Shown: piece after piece, positions 34,701 through 47,159 of the stretch
Layout of the letters: every line of letters begins with the position of its first letter
How positions within the stretch are numbered: position 1 is the first letter of the stretch
Source of the DNA: Sphaerosporella brunnea
Lineage: Eukaryota; Ascomycota; Pezizomycetes; Pezizales; Pyronemataceae
Assembly (NCBI GenBank): GCA_008704415.1
Contig: VXIS01000080.1
Location: 1 to 64,000 of the forward strand
Reading direction: 5' to 3'
DNA: 64,000 nt
Program-made: the position numbers and the translations under genes
Notes under the pieces: generated by a model
Database searches by the model: none
What the model was told of the DNA's origin: nothing
Seen by the model: the letters and a program-made list of their open reading frames with translations, nothing else

Positions 34701-35490
34701 CGATTCAGACTCGAAGTCCGGCTTCCTTGCCTACTTCTTGTACGATTCCCGTAGGGATCATATTGAGCGGTAGATATTGTTTCCTTGTCGCCGCGGTCTC
34801 GTTCTCGGGGCATCTCTCTGCCACTGTTCTCTGCAACAGAGACTGATCTTACGATACTGCTGAGTTTCTCTGGTAACGTCAACAACTCGTGACAAACAGC
34901 CTGTCTCAGGACTGGGGCATACCAAGGTCCAAAACATTTCCTCCGCGGCTTGAATCCAGGCCTAAAGGCGAGTTACATTCTGGACAATACTGCGCATCGA
35001 CCTCCTTGATGTACTCGTAGAAACAGGCTTCATGGGAAACGTGACCACAGGAAAATTGCAAAACACGTTCACCACGAAGTGTGTGTTCAAGTGGTTCCTC
35101 GCAGACCGCGCACTGGCTTCCAACAAATGTCCTATCCCGCCGGTTGCGTGAGCGGTCCATATCTAATATGCCCGCCATACCGTTTGAGCGGTAAGACTGG
35201 GCGTCCGATGAAAGGGAAGGCGCTCGGCTTCTGGATGTGTAGGACGGCGACAGTGTGGGCGTGGAATACTGGTCACGCAAGTGCGAGTCGCTCGCGAGAT
35301 GCCGCAAGCCCAGGCGCTCCCGAGTTGGTGGTTCTCCGAGAAGGGAGGGCGTAGTGTTGCCAGAGACACAGGATTCTACTGGAGAGCGGCGCTTGCCGCT
35401 AAGGCGTCCACTGAGCAATCCGATGCGATGGGACCACTGCGAGGTATCGTCCTTGATGGTGGAGTTTTTTGAGGAGCGAAAGCTCGTCAT
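31739..35490 (-). CDS. RING-PH-VWA scaffold protein (Ste5/Far1-like)
   Basis: Seven exons: 35490-34923, 34869-34134, 34079-33844, 33787-33058, 33002-32698, 32639-31922, 31847-31739 (1133 aa). A RING-H2 finger lies at about 127-178 (CAVCEEPL...CGHVSHEAC...CPEC). A long Ser/Pro-rich linker follows. A PH domain spans about 435-545 (FGKLRLHGTIKVGKDCQTW...LEHWQRALLEL) and a VWA domain about 625-800 (PLDIVIVIPVSSSMQGLK). A C-terminal helical region ends AAREWREMEESLAEED. In its VWA the metal site reads IPVSS instead of DxSxS, so metal binding is doubtful. RING-PH-VWA order is that of yeast Ste5/Far1, pheromone MAPK scaffolds; orthology is inference. The ATG at 35490 is the first in frame. Confidence 0.88.
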
Positions 35491-38400
35491 CGGCACTCTG
35501 CATTCAAGTAGAACCAGACAGTGTGTGGGGAGGGGGCAACTTGTTTCGCCCGAAAAGAGGAGGAAGGCGGTTAACCCGCTGCCGCTGGGCTGGGACTGGA
35601 TGACTGGGTGTGTGGCGAGTGAGCGAGGCCTGTCGTCAGATTGATGAGTTCTTTCGCTGTTGGGTCTTACGCGGGCCCTTTTCGTTTCGAATTCGGCACT
35701 CTGGGATTCGGCGGATGTGTGTATGTAGGGTGGCAGCACGTTGCATGTAAGTGCCACTTCTCCGCTGCTGCCTCCCTTCGCTCGCTACCTAGTTCTTAAT
35801 CTCGAGATGCACGCGGTGCTGTCGGAGCAACAATACAACGGGCAGGGATGCAATGCGGTTGAAATGGGGAGTTCGGGCAGGGAAGACGTGAGAAATGCTG
35901 GTGATAGGATATCGACTTCGTTTTCAAGTTAGTCTGATGCGTGATGCGTGCAAAGCCGGTGCGAGCAAGAAGCTGGGGTATGTAGGTCGGTGTATATTAA
36001 CAGGCGCAGTTCAAAGCGAATGGAGGGGGGTGGGGGTGGGGGGAGGGGGGGGAAGCGAGTGTGTTGGCTGTCAATCTGTGCTGATTGATGCCGTAGTGGG
36101 TTGGCCAGAGGTGGAAGAAAGAAATTTCAAAAGAATGGAGGTGAGGAGCTTTTGCTTCAAGCCTGGAGATGAGCATGTAAAGAATGATGGATGTGTGCAG
36201 TAGTCGGAGCCGGAGTGTATCTAGTACCTAGCAAAACCCTGGCTCTATGATGGAGGACTTCCAGGGACCGCTGTGCTCTAAATTTGCAGAGATCAGCGGA
36301 TTTCAGATCGGAGACAGGTCTAGTACAGGCTGCGATACAGCCGAGCGGTCCTGAAATCGCACACCAAAACGCGGCTCATGAAAGGAAAGGAGACGGATTG
36401 CCTTCGGAGCGGAGATGGGGGTGAAGGGTCTAGGGCCTCTGCAGAGTCACTTGACGGCTGCATAGTAAGCTCCACTCCAACGCTACTGTTCATGATGTGA
36501 TGTTTGATGACCTGGGTATGGGCAACCCGGTACTTCTTCTGCTGTGTATCTATTTCGGCATTTTGCTGTGCACCTTTAGCGAGAGTCGGCCATGTGGGAA
36601 AGTGCCAACTAATTAGACGAGTTAGGGGTACATGGAGGCACTTTTCTAAGCAGCCTCAAACAAAAAAAAAGACCTTGGGAAGTGGCATCTTTCCAGGGTT
36701 TTCATCCCTTTGATACATACAACTGGATATATCCACATCGGCCCATGGTTACGCGGACGAGGAAGCGCCGCATGATGCTAAGAAATACAAGTACCGTATT
36801 CTTTGGAACGAATGGCGGAGCGCCTTATGCAAAAGTTGAGATTTTTTCGCGGGGGTTAGGGGATGGGTAAGCCGCTGGGACTTAGACTTCGGTGGATGAA
36901 GCCATGTCGTGGCTGAAAAATTCTGGAGTTTTGTACCGCAGACCTCTCTGCGGCTATAAATAAGTCTCTACCTCCGTACCGATCGGTAATACCTTTAGCG
37001 TCACTCTTCGGACTTCCGACTCGGAGATGTCAAAGAGCGGCTACCGGAGACGAGTGATCTTCGGTGAAGCACCCAACTATCAGTCCAAGTCACGGCGATG
37101 TATCCGGGGATCTCAGTGATTCATCCTGGAGATCATTCTCAGTGGCTAGTGGCCTCCCTGCAGATGTCCGAGTAAAACGGCTTCGACCATGGCTGGAAGC
37201 ACGACAGCATTTGGTTGCAGGCTGACTGCACGCGGTTGACAGCATCTGCCATATCCGTTGACCATCGAGAGATGATATGCCACCAAGATGGGCTCAGAAA
37301 ATCGTACATAGCAATCATGGGAATAGGAGAAAAAGGTTACCTACTGTGATGCACTAATTAGGTCTTGTCGTCCCAATCCTTTCGAGTGAAACAAAGCACG
37401 CAACAAATCTGCCATACCCTGGACCAACTCCATAAATGACCGAAAGGGAAGGAAGCCTACCTAGTCATTCTCCTCAAGGTAACACTAACAGCCGTTGATC
37501 AAGGGCCTGTGAATCTGTGACCTGTGAAGTAAAAGCGAAACAATCGTCCAACCCACACGTGCAATTGGAATTCAGGGACAGAAACGAAGACCACCAACTA
37601 GCTACCTAGTTATGTGTCCAGAATGCCTGGAAGGTGCGTCGTGCTTGATGCCAACTGCATAACTTGCATGACTGGGCTTTCTGCCTTATGTATTCTGCAA
37701 TCAACTGGGGTAATCTCCATTGGATTGGGCAGAAACGAGGCCGGGCGATTCCGGCACCAATGCGGACTGCAACTCGCCGCAGTCCAGACTCAACAGGAGA
37801 TTGCTGTTGCCGGGAGCCGGCGCAAACGAGCAGTCGCTGGTCCCCATCCACGGGGCAGCCTCGGCGGATTCGGCGGAGAGGAATGGGGAGTGGTGGTGCT
37901 TGTGCATCCCCGAACTCCTCCTCGCATGCACGGACGTGCTGCGATCCGCACAGCCCGAGAGACTCTTTTCTTTCCTCTCGAGCGACACTATAAATGTTGC
38001 ACTGAGATCTTGCACTTGGGGGGGAACGGGAACAAAGTGCCTCAGCGGGTTCCTGAGTTGCGTTGCGATGTAAATACTCTACTTGCATGGATGGATCTAC
38101 GCGTCGTCGTTTTAGGGCACACCGCCCATGGTGGCTCGGGAGTTGGGAAGCGTCGGGCGCGGGGGAGGGGGGCCACTCTAGAGTAAATAAATAACACAGA
38201 GCCTGCTGCTCTCTACGACTGTAACTATTATTGTGCTCGCGACAGCCGCCGACGTTCTGCATTTATTGGTACATGTATTATGAAATCAATCAAGCAGTCG
38301 ATCAAGCAATCAATCAATCAACCGTTATCCGTACATTGCGCCGTGACCGTACATACATGTAGAATGATGGTTCCTCGAGCTCTTTCCAGCGACGGGCATC

Positions 38401-38769
38401 CTACCCGCATACCCATACTCGTTCTCGACTTCCAAGAAACCGCCTTGGCTTGGCATTACCCGGCGGACTGCGTAGAGTGATACCCGTTCGATTGTGACAA
38501 CTTGACAAGAAGGAACCTCTGAGGTTCAGTCTCCAAGTAGGTATTTCTAATTCGCCAGTCTCGTCCGCCTCGTTTTTCGCACGCCAGCGCTTCCGGATCC
38601 GGGCCCAAGTTTCTCGAACGCATAATGGCAGTTTAGGGTAACGCACCAGTCGTCCTGCTTCAGCCCTTGCCTCGCGGTCGTGGTGGTGGTGGTAGTGGTG
38701 GTGGTGGTGGTGGTGGTGTGTAATAGTACCTGCAACAAGTATACTGAACTCGTGCAGATTGCTCCTCCG
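35491..38769. other. Long intergenic region between divergent genes
   Basis: This separates the minus-strand scaffold gene from plus-strand BEM2. A G-rich tract lies at about 36020-36055 and a (GGT)n microsatellite at 38680-38718, just before the BEM2 ATG. Open frames at 37606-38262 on both strands reflect composition rather than a family. No RNA gene is recognised. Part is probably BEM2 leader. Confidence 0.45.
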
Positions 38770-41700
38770 ATGGCTTCATCCTCCGAATACTCAGATGGTC
38801 GCAAGTCGCCTGGGAACCGTAAGGTTCCCCACTCCCTCACTACGAGCTTCTTCACGAAAACAAAGAAAGGAGGAGACCTCAAGAGTCCAACCATGTCCTC
38901 TCCCACCTTCGCTCACAAGCCGCCCGTCGAGATATCAGTTGTACACACAAGCGGCGCCTCGTCGGACGCACAGAGAGACAGCAGCAGGACCGAGCCTATT
39001 GCCATACCATCATCCACCCAGGGAACATCTTACAAGCACCACAAGAAGCTCGCGCCTTCAACAACCTTCAACAGTCACTATCGCAGCATTTCCAGATCAA
39101 TGAACGACTTGGGGAACATCTTTTCCCGTGGACGCTCGCCGCCAAATCGGGATATCTCGCCGCGCCGGCCGGCGGCACCGAGCACTGTTCAGGAGAACAA
39201 ACGCAGAGCGCCACCGGATTCGCCCCGCACGAAGCTCGAACCTGGCAGTGTCCCCTCGATATCTGTCATGCAACATGGAGAGCATACGCCTCGAGAGCGA
39301 GTGGTACGGGAAGGGTGGTTGAATGTCATCGACTCAAGCATAAAGAAGGCGGCCTTGAAAGAGTCCTGGAAGCTCCACTACGCTATGATCAGTGACGGTC
39401 AGATGTTGCTGTACAAGCCGCCATCGAGCTTCCAGATCAGGTCATTCGATATCGGTGCTGGACCCCCAAGTCCACAGAGACCCCAGAGCGCGCCGGCGAT
39501 TGCCTCGCCGACATTCAATGTTTCCGGCCTACGCCACAAGAGCACAGCTCGGCATCCAGGGCTGATTTTGGACGACGATGGGAAGGTTAAGCGCGGAACA
39601 GTGGAGGCTCTCTGCCACGAGCTCGTGTTCACACAGGACGCGGAGTTTGTGCACTGGGCCGCTCGGTTGATATCGGCATGGATCGGACCCGAGAGTGGGT
39701 TGTCGGTTTTACTCGAGCTTTCAACTCTCAAGGACTCGTCGTCCCGAATCAGCGAAATTTTACAGACGATTGCTGGACACACGCCGGGACTGCTCCTAGA
39801 CTCGGGTTGCTACAATTGTGCTCGTCTGTTAGTAGAAAAGGGTATCGGCCCTCACAACCAAGAGTTGGCTAGAGCATCGAGATTGGTCATTGAAAAAGCT
39901 CGCGCACAGCTTCAGAGGTCCCTGGACATCACCGATTCGCCTGATGGTATGGCTTAATCCGATCGTTAGAATTTTTGCGCCTTCTGACTTCTCATAGTGC
40001 CGGCCTCTGTCATTCCGGATGTCTTCTCGGCCATTTCCAAGACATTATGTGCAGAGGAATTCATGCGCATCGACCCTGAGGTTTTCGCTTCTCAAGTGCA
40101 CTTATTCCACTTGAAGTATTTTCGGGCATGGAGTCCCGTCAATGATATCTCTCTCCTTCTTGCCTCGCCTCATCTACCCCCGTCTGGTCACCGCAATCCA
40201 TTGGTGTTCAGCACTTCAAGTATTCACTTCCTGGGAGACAGGGTACTGAACCATGTGTTGTGCGCAGAATCCGCCAATCACGTCAAGCAGAGAGTTGCTA
40301 TCTTGTCTCAATGGATCAATGTTGCCCATTTGCTTAAGAAGAGTGGCGACATGGTTGGATATCTGGCGATCATCATGGCGGTCCTGTCGCCACCCATCCT
40401 TCGCTTGCGGGAGACTTGGACAGCCATGTCGCCCAAGCTGATTGAGGAATTGAAAGAGACAGGCGGAAATGTAATGCGTACCATAGAACGAAGACGACTA
40501 GAGGGATCCGCCGTCAAATTGGATGCCAAAGCCTTTGTACCAAGGGGAGCAGGGACTGAGTTCCCGTGCTCCGAAGGGGTTCCTTTCTTCGGGGATTTGC
40601 TGCATTGCATGGACGACGCACATGCAAGCCGTGGCCGCAGCGAAAATATCGACTTTCAGAAAATGGTGCAAGGGTTAGAGGCAGTTGCTCAATGTCTGGC
40701 CAAATGGAGAAGAAACTGGACGGATACGACTCCTGGTTTGTTACCTCGTCAGGGGATTGATGCCTTCAAGGAAATAGAGCAGATCCAGTCTTCTCTCCAA
40801 TACTTGAACTCCAACCATCGAAATCCGCCGTCCACCAACTCGACGGCTTATTTCGAGAGGTCTCTCGCGTGTGAACCATCTGCAACTGGCATGTACTTGC
40901 GGTCTCACTATCATCAAACGCTTCCGCTCAGTACAGGTGCAAATGTGCCGCTTATCTTTACTGATATCCGTGCGAACTTCTCTCTGTTTGACAGGTCTGA
41001 CACTTTAGCTATATCTGGGACGTTACACAAAAAAACTCCCAGTTCAGGCTTGAACCCACCAGCAGGACCGTCTAACCAGAACCTGCGACCTCCCATCTCT
41101 CCAGGACCACAGCAAGTCATCCGGCGGACACGCTCGTTCCCTCCGTCTAACCCATCAGCGCAAACAACAGGTTACGACGATCTGGACTTCACAACCCGTG
41201 AACGCACGGCGGTCCTTCACGGTGGAGATAATGCTATGCTCCGAGCAATCAGAGATGTAGCTGGAGTAGGGCAACAGCTTTTCCACTCTAAAGACGGAGA
41301 GCTTGTCCTCAAATCTATAAATGACGACTCTCCATCACGGCCCACGAGTGTGATCGAAACAACCTCTAACCGTCAAAGTATGGCCTCAAGACGGTATTCT
41401 CAGGTCTTGAGTGCGACCACCTCTCCAAGGGTTTCAGTGCATGCAGATTGCAGTATTCCGGGTACACCGCTACGAGAAGGGTTTGATTTGGAGAAGCCAG
41501 AATCACTTATCGTTGTCCCAAAAGGTGGAACACTTGAGAGACTTGTGGATATACTTGTTTTGGGCGTGGAGGACTTCAGTAGGAGGATGAACAGAGCCGA
41601 AGCCGGGGCCCCTCAGAAGCCGCCCATGCTTCGAATGGATATGGGCGTGTTTACAATTACCTTTTTTGCTACCTTTCGCAGGTAAGTTACTTCATGATTC

Positions 41701-44569
41701 TATCTCCTTTGAATACCGGCCAACGACCCAACAGTTATTGTTCGCCTATTGTTCTCATCGACTATTTGAAGAAGCGTCTGCTTGGCTCCAAATCTGCGGC
41801 GAGTTTCTACGAAGACGAAAGCGACGACGTTGTTTTTCCGGATTGGACTGGAGTTGACCACGTCAAGGAAGACGCGATAGATTGGAATTTGGTCGCACGG
41901 ATTCATCTTGGCATATTGGATGCTATCAACGTCTGGCTTTCCGAGTTTTATATGGACTTTCACTGCGATCAATACCTCGCAGAATCGTTTATGTCTTTCT
42001 TGGACATCGCCGCCAAGGAACTTGAGTTTTGGAGGTCGCCAGGGCCAGACAAGCATGGAATGAGAGCACAGGCCGACGTGATCATCGAGACATGGAACAG
42101 TATTAAGGATAAGTTTTCAAGTCTTTCGTTCACGCCGTCAACATATGAGACGCCGACCCTAGCGGACTCCACTACAATCCTTCACTTACCGCCATTCGGC
42201 AATACTCAGGCCATATCGGACTTCATTGATACCCTGGACCGCAGAGCGTCGGAGCACTTCACCGCTGTCAAGCTGGTGGATTGGATGTTCGCATTTGAGT
42301 TGCTTGAGGCCCAGAGCGCCGAGCCGATGGGATTCTTTGTCCCCAAGATTTCTTTGCTGGCACACGAAGAAGAGGATGCCATCCAGGATATCTTTTTCTT
42401 GCTTGACAAACTTCGCCGGGAAAACGGCAACACTTCCCTCCTGCAAGCTTTGCCAAAATCCTTGAGGGACCTGTGTATTCTGCATGAGGAGCTCACGGAT
42501 TGGATCGTATTCCAGATTGCGGACCCAGCGTTGATGTTCGAAGCTCGAATACAGCGCTTAGCAATGTTCCTTCAGGCACTTGCCATCTGTCGTCATCGAA
42601 TGTCCCGGATGGATCTGCATGATAACTCAGAAAGTGGTGCGTCTAGGCATGTTCCTTCCTTTGTTGGAGGCGCGATCTCTGCAGCTCTCGTTCGGCCAGA
42701 GAGTCGCTTGTTCAGTTATGCCTGGCAAATGGCAGCAAGGCAGGCTTGTGGGACTTTTTCGCAATGCGAGACCCTTGAGCAAGTTATCCCAGAATTTGTT
42801 GAAGAGGTGGTACCAGATGAGCCACTGACCACGTCTGTTGGATGGATGCTTGAGCGTCTCCTGGAGATCGTTTGCCACGTTCCAAACATGGTAGTTGAAA
42901 ACAATCGTCTCATCAATTTCGATAAGCGCCGTTATGTTTATAATTTTATAAACAACTTCACGAACCCATTCGGGAAACGTGGAGAAACCAATTGCCCTCC
43001 TAGTTCATTTTCTCTCAAGACCGTGGAGATTTTCGATCTCAGGATTATTCGGGACGCGGCTTCCAAGGAAAATGCAATGACCAAGCATGGCAAGCTGAAG
43101 ATCTTTTGGAGACTTCTCCAGTTCGAGCAAGAGAAACTGCGGCGTGATGCAAAACAGAGGGAATCGATGGAGAGGCAACAAAGGCATCAAATGCGGGCTG
43201 AACAAATGCGGGCTGAACATCGACGCCAATCAACTGCTATTCGAGTGGAGACCACGGACAAAAAGAGCGGCAAACGTCTGGGTGTCAACTCGATATTCAA
43301 AGCTGTTCGTCCTATTTCCATGGCCTTCACCAGCGGCTGGACTCCTCCCCAGAGCTCTCTTCGGATTGTCCCGCCATCACAGCTACCATCATTCAAAGGA
43401 CTAGAACACGGACGGAAGCCTGTAGTGACGCTTGACCTGAGGGTTGTTGCGTCTGTCTCATGCCCGCGTAAGACGCGGGAGAAAGGCATGTGGAAAGTTG
43501 TGCAGGCCAGTGGGACCAACTATCTCTTTCAAGCTACCTCAGAGAGAGAACTTGATGAATGGATAAAGGTTATTGTTGCAATCCGCGGAGTGGCTATTAC
43601 CGAAGGTGCCGATTCGATCGACCTGCTCACCGTTGCATCTACGAACCGAACTCCACAACCAGTTTTCGGTGTCCCACTAGAAGAGCTCTGCAGGAGGGAC
43701 AAGGCGAAGGTGCCTCGTATTGTCCAAGGGTTATTGGAAGAAATTGAGATGAGAGGTAAATTTTTGCATTCTAGTTGTTGACGCTTCCGGTCTAACGTAT
43801 TGCAGGTCTCGGAGAAGTTGGAATTTACCGAGTGCCTGGTTCATTGGCTAGCATCAATGCACTCAAGAGCGCAATTGATGCTGGTGAGGATGTCAAGATG
43901 GATGATGATCGCTGGTATGATATCAATGTGATAGCAGGTGCCTTCAAGAGTTTCATGCGTGAGCTTCCAGATCAGGCGCTTGAGCCGGATATTTTGAGTG
44001 AACTGCGAAACCTGACAGGTATGCCCCTGCTCCCAATAGTTGAGGCCCGAATCACTGACCTGGCTTCCGCATGCAGCCCAGATACCCGACGAAGAAGCCC
44101 GTGTGCCTCGCTACCGTGAAGTGATGATGAAGTTGCAGCCACATAACTACCATTTCCTTCGTCGTGTCTACATCCATTTCGCCAGGTATTGCCACTCATT
44201 TCATGATACAAGCCGACGTGATTGCTAATGCAGAACAGAATTGCTAGCAATGCAGCAGTCAACAAAATGCATGCGGTCAATCTGGCCATCGTCTTTGGAA
44301 TGGGACTCTCTCCCAATACAGCGCACCCATTCGGTGTTTCTCCGGACCTTGGCCTCTACCAAACGATGGTGAAAACCTGGATAACCTATGCCGACCAGAT
44401 CTTCCCTGAAGTGGAAGAGGACGACGAGACATCGGCTTCCGTCGTGCGTACCGACTCCGCAGGCATACCATCTGAGCCAACGTCACCATTATCTCCAGTG
44501 ATGCCGCCTTTCCAGGCCGAATCGAGCTCATCGCTGAGAAGCTTGGATGAATATCAGCAGGAGCCATGA
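38770..44569 (+). CDS. BEM2: Rho GTPase-activating protein BEM2-like
   Basis: Accelerates GTP hydrolysis by Rho-type GTPases in polarity and cytokinesis. Six exons: 38770-39946, 39998-41681, 41735-43755, 43806-44018, 44077-44185, 44239-44569 (1844 aa). Order: disordered N-terminus; a split PH domain (about 178-335, VREGWLNVID...FVHWAARLISAW); a RasGEF-N-like region (about 898-985); a RasGEF-like region (about 1100-1390); a second PH domain (about 1515-1580); and RhoGAP (about 1596-1800) with the arginine finger in GIYRVPGS. This architecture is that of yeast Bem2, whose RasGEF part has no demonstrated exchange activity. The ATG at 38770 follows a GGT repeat that keeps the frame open upstream but lacks an ATG. 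Confidence 0.93.
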
Positions 44570-45081
44570 TGGCACCGGTGTGTCACGGCGAGCTAAAGCA
44601 ACGTGTTTGTTTTCAATTGTGTTTTTTTAGAGTAGCATCTCTTGTTTTCTTCAGGGCTGTTTGGCGTATTTTGGCACTGAATATTAGCCTGCCTTGTGGG
44701 GTGTATCGTTTAGGGTTTCCTTCACATGCTTTTTTGTGTTTTCTCTCACTGCATCTGCGTTGTCATTGGGACTTGTCTTTTTTCACTGTTATTGGAGATA
44801 CCACCACGACAGAAGTGTAGTTATCGTTTTCCAAGGTTGAAACCCACTTTTTAATTACTCTGTATCTAAAGCTAAAGCTACTTGGTTTGTGGGGCGACCT
44901 TCACCCGAACTTGGCTCTACAAAGTAAGCTGCTCTGAATTGTCTCCGAGTGACGAAAGGTGACGCTGCCAAGGCCAAGCCTTGTGGGGATAAGCTCCTGT
45001 AAAGTTTCCATTCCAGCGTGCGACTCCTGACCCATCCACTACGTTCACCAGCACGACGCGTCGCGACTTAATAAAAATATC
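44570..45081. other. BEM2 3' flank and HMG gene promoter
   Basis: T-rich DNA downstream of BEM2 (44600-44830) then 250 bases of likely promoter. No gene is seen. Confidence 0.45.
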
Positions 45082-46263
45082 ATGCCGAAAGAACACAAAG
45101 GTCCGTGAAAGCCTCCAGCCCGGCAACTGCCATCATTTCCAAGGTGCTAACTGCATCCTCGCAACAGCCAAATCCCCCGTCGCGGGTCCAGCCCCCGCAT
45201 TGCCGGCCTCGGTCGAGGAATCCTACCGCCAGAAATGCAAAGAGATTAAGAAACGTATCTTGGAGATCGAGACTTCAAACGAGTTGCTCACTTCGCGGAT
45301 TCAGCGGGCGCGGCGTGCAATCCAGCGCATGCGTCTCGAGCGCGCGTTCTTGTTGGAGCAGCTCGAGAAGCGCACCGACGTGCGAGTATCGGATTCCGAC
45401 GGCAGCCCCAGTCCGCCTCCGACTGTACGTGCCACCCTCCCCAACGAACTTTCGCTATGGAAAAAATAAAAATAAGACAATCGCGCTGACCCCGTGGAGC
45501 CCAGTCAGAAGCCGCTGCGCGTCAAGCGCCCCAGGAAGGACGCGCCGCCTGTTGACTCGCCAATGCGCCAGGGCTCGGAATCTCCCGGTCCTAGAGATAT
45601 ACTTGGATCCCGCAGTGGTGCCGGCGCCGCTGCAGACCAGGACTATCCGTTTGTCAACCAGCAATTTGTGCCCCCCGATCAGCAGCAGGCGGGACTGTAT
45701 ATGGGAGGTGGTAGCAGCAGCACAGGGAAGACGCCAAAAGGTGGGGCCAGCGGTGTTGGCGGCAATGGCAGTGGTCGCAGCTACAATTACCGTTCGCGCG
45801 GCGGACCTAAGAGGCCGCCGAACGCTTACATGATGTACGTATCCTTCCTTTCTCCCAAATCCGGCTTCTTGATGTACGGTAAGCTGACAATTATGTGTGA
45901 CGCAGTTTCTGCGAACGGGAGCGAGACGCAGTCCGCGAACGCGAGTCCTCTAAGGACGGCTTCGACATGCACAAAGCGCTTGCGCAGGCCTGGCGCGATC
46001 TCAAGCCCGAGGGCCAGAAGCCATATTTCGACGAGTACGAGCGTCACAAGGCATCGTACACCGCCAAGGTCAATGAGTTGCGTGATCACTCAGAGCAGCA
46101 CGGTCGCCAGCAGCGCGCCACTTCGGTCGGCTCCTCAGCTGCTGCTCAGGCGTTTGAGCGCGGCGGTTCGCCGGTGGGCGCTACCAGCACTAATGACGAG
46201 GATGGCGACGAGCTTATGGCTGGTACTGGCGACGCTGATTTCAGCTTCTCCTCTAGAAATTGA
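45082..46263 (+). CDS. HMG-box chromatin protein, NHP10-like
   Basis: Four exons: 45082-45100, 45168-45424, 45500-45834, 45906-46263 (322 aa). The first exon codes only MPKEHK plus one base; its intron has a GTGCTAACTGC branch site. Residues about 22-75 form a coiled coil (EESYRQKCKEIKKRILEIE...RAFLLEQLEKR). A basic and Gly/Ser-rich linker follows. One HMG box (about 190-260) starts GPKRPPNAYMIFCERERDAV and includes WRDLKPEGQKPYFDEYERHK. The tail is acidic. Coiled coil plus single HMG box resembles yeast Nhp10, an INO80 remodelling-complex subunit. That assignment is inference; HMG-box DNA binding is secure. Confidence 0.88.
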
Positions 46264-47159
46264 TTAGGGCCGCGGAATTGGGAGGAGAAATTGTGTTTGT
46301 CATTGCGTCTTTTGTGGTTTCTTGTTCCGGTTTTCCTGCGATTTTCTTACGTGTACTATCTGCTTGCTGTCTGTTACTTACATTCTTCTTCCGTTCGGGG
46401 AGGGAGCTGGTCCGATACGGTCTTATTACTACTGATATATAAATGGGACAGGCATTGCAGGAAAATCTGCTTTTGCTTTATGTGTTTCATCAAAAGGAGA
46501 AGGAATTGAAAAAGAAATTAAAAAACTTAGCCTTTTTATAGACTCCACTTATCAGACCCAACTTGTGGCAAAACAAAGGATTTTTTATTAGCTAAATTGA
46601 TACGGAAAATCATCACCCAATCCATTGCTCCGGCCAACAAACTCCCGTCGCGGTATCCTAAGTACACACATCTACATGCGGACACCATAGCGAGCCACAA
46701 GGAGGAGCAATCACCCGACAGTGAAGTTCTGTGGATATTGCTCCTCCTTGTGGCCATGGTCTAACGTCCAAAACCTGCCTGGCTCCAATCCATCCTCATG
46801 TCAACATCATCCCACGGTATATGTAACCACAAAAAAGAAACAGCCAAACCCAAGTTGAGAAGTGCAGAAAAATGCAGGGAAAAAAAAAAAAAAAAAAAAG
46901 ACCAAACAAATTGGACGCCAATCCGTCTTTCCCAATGATATGAACCCCGAAGGCAAAAAGTGGAAAGAAATGAACATGAAAAGCGGTCGAAATGTCGAGA
47001 AGAAAAAATGCGCAATACAAGTCAAATGAATCATGCAACAAGATATAAATAACCCCTTACCCACTGAACCCCCCAAAACCTCATTTTTTCTTTTCAAAAC
47101 CTCAAATATATTGACAGAGAATCAAAAACAATGTCCAGTGAGTGGGAATAACGTGGGCA
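46264..47159. other. Convergent intergenic region
   Basis: The space between the HMG-box and CDC4-like genes contains an A20 tract (46880-46899) and the hairpin listed separately. Nothing else is supportable. Confidence 0.45.
46694..46754. repeat. 18-bp perfect inverted repeat (hairpin)
   Basis: GCCACAAGGAGGAGCAAT (46694-46711) is exactly complementary to 46737-46754, with a 25-base loop. It lies between two convergent genes. It may be a tiny foldback element or a structured transcript end; no TA or other duplication is seen. Confidence 0.75.

Noticed and set aside
37606..38262. Overlapping long frames on both strands
   Set aside because: Several frames are open together because of GC-rich composition; no domain or conserved motif is visible.
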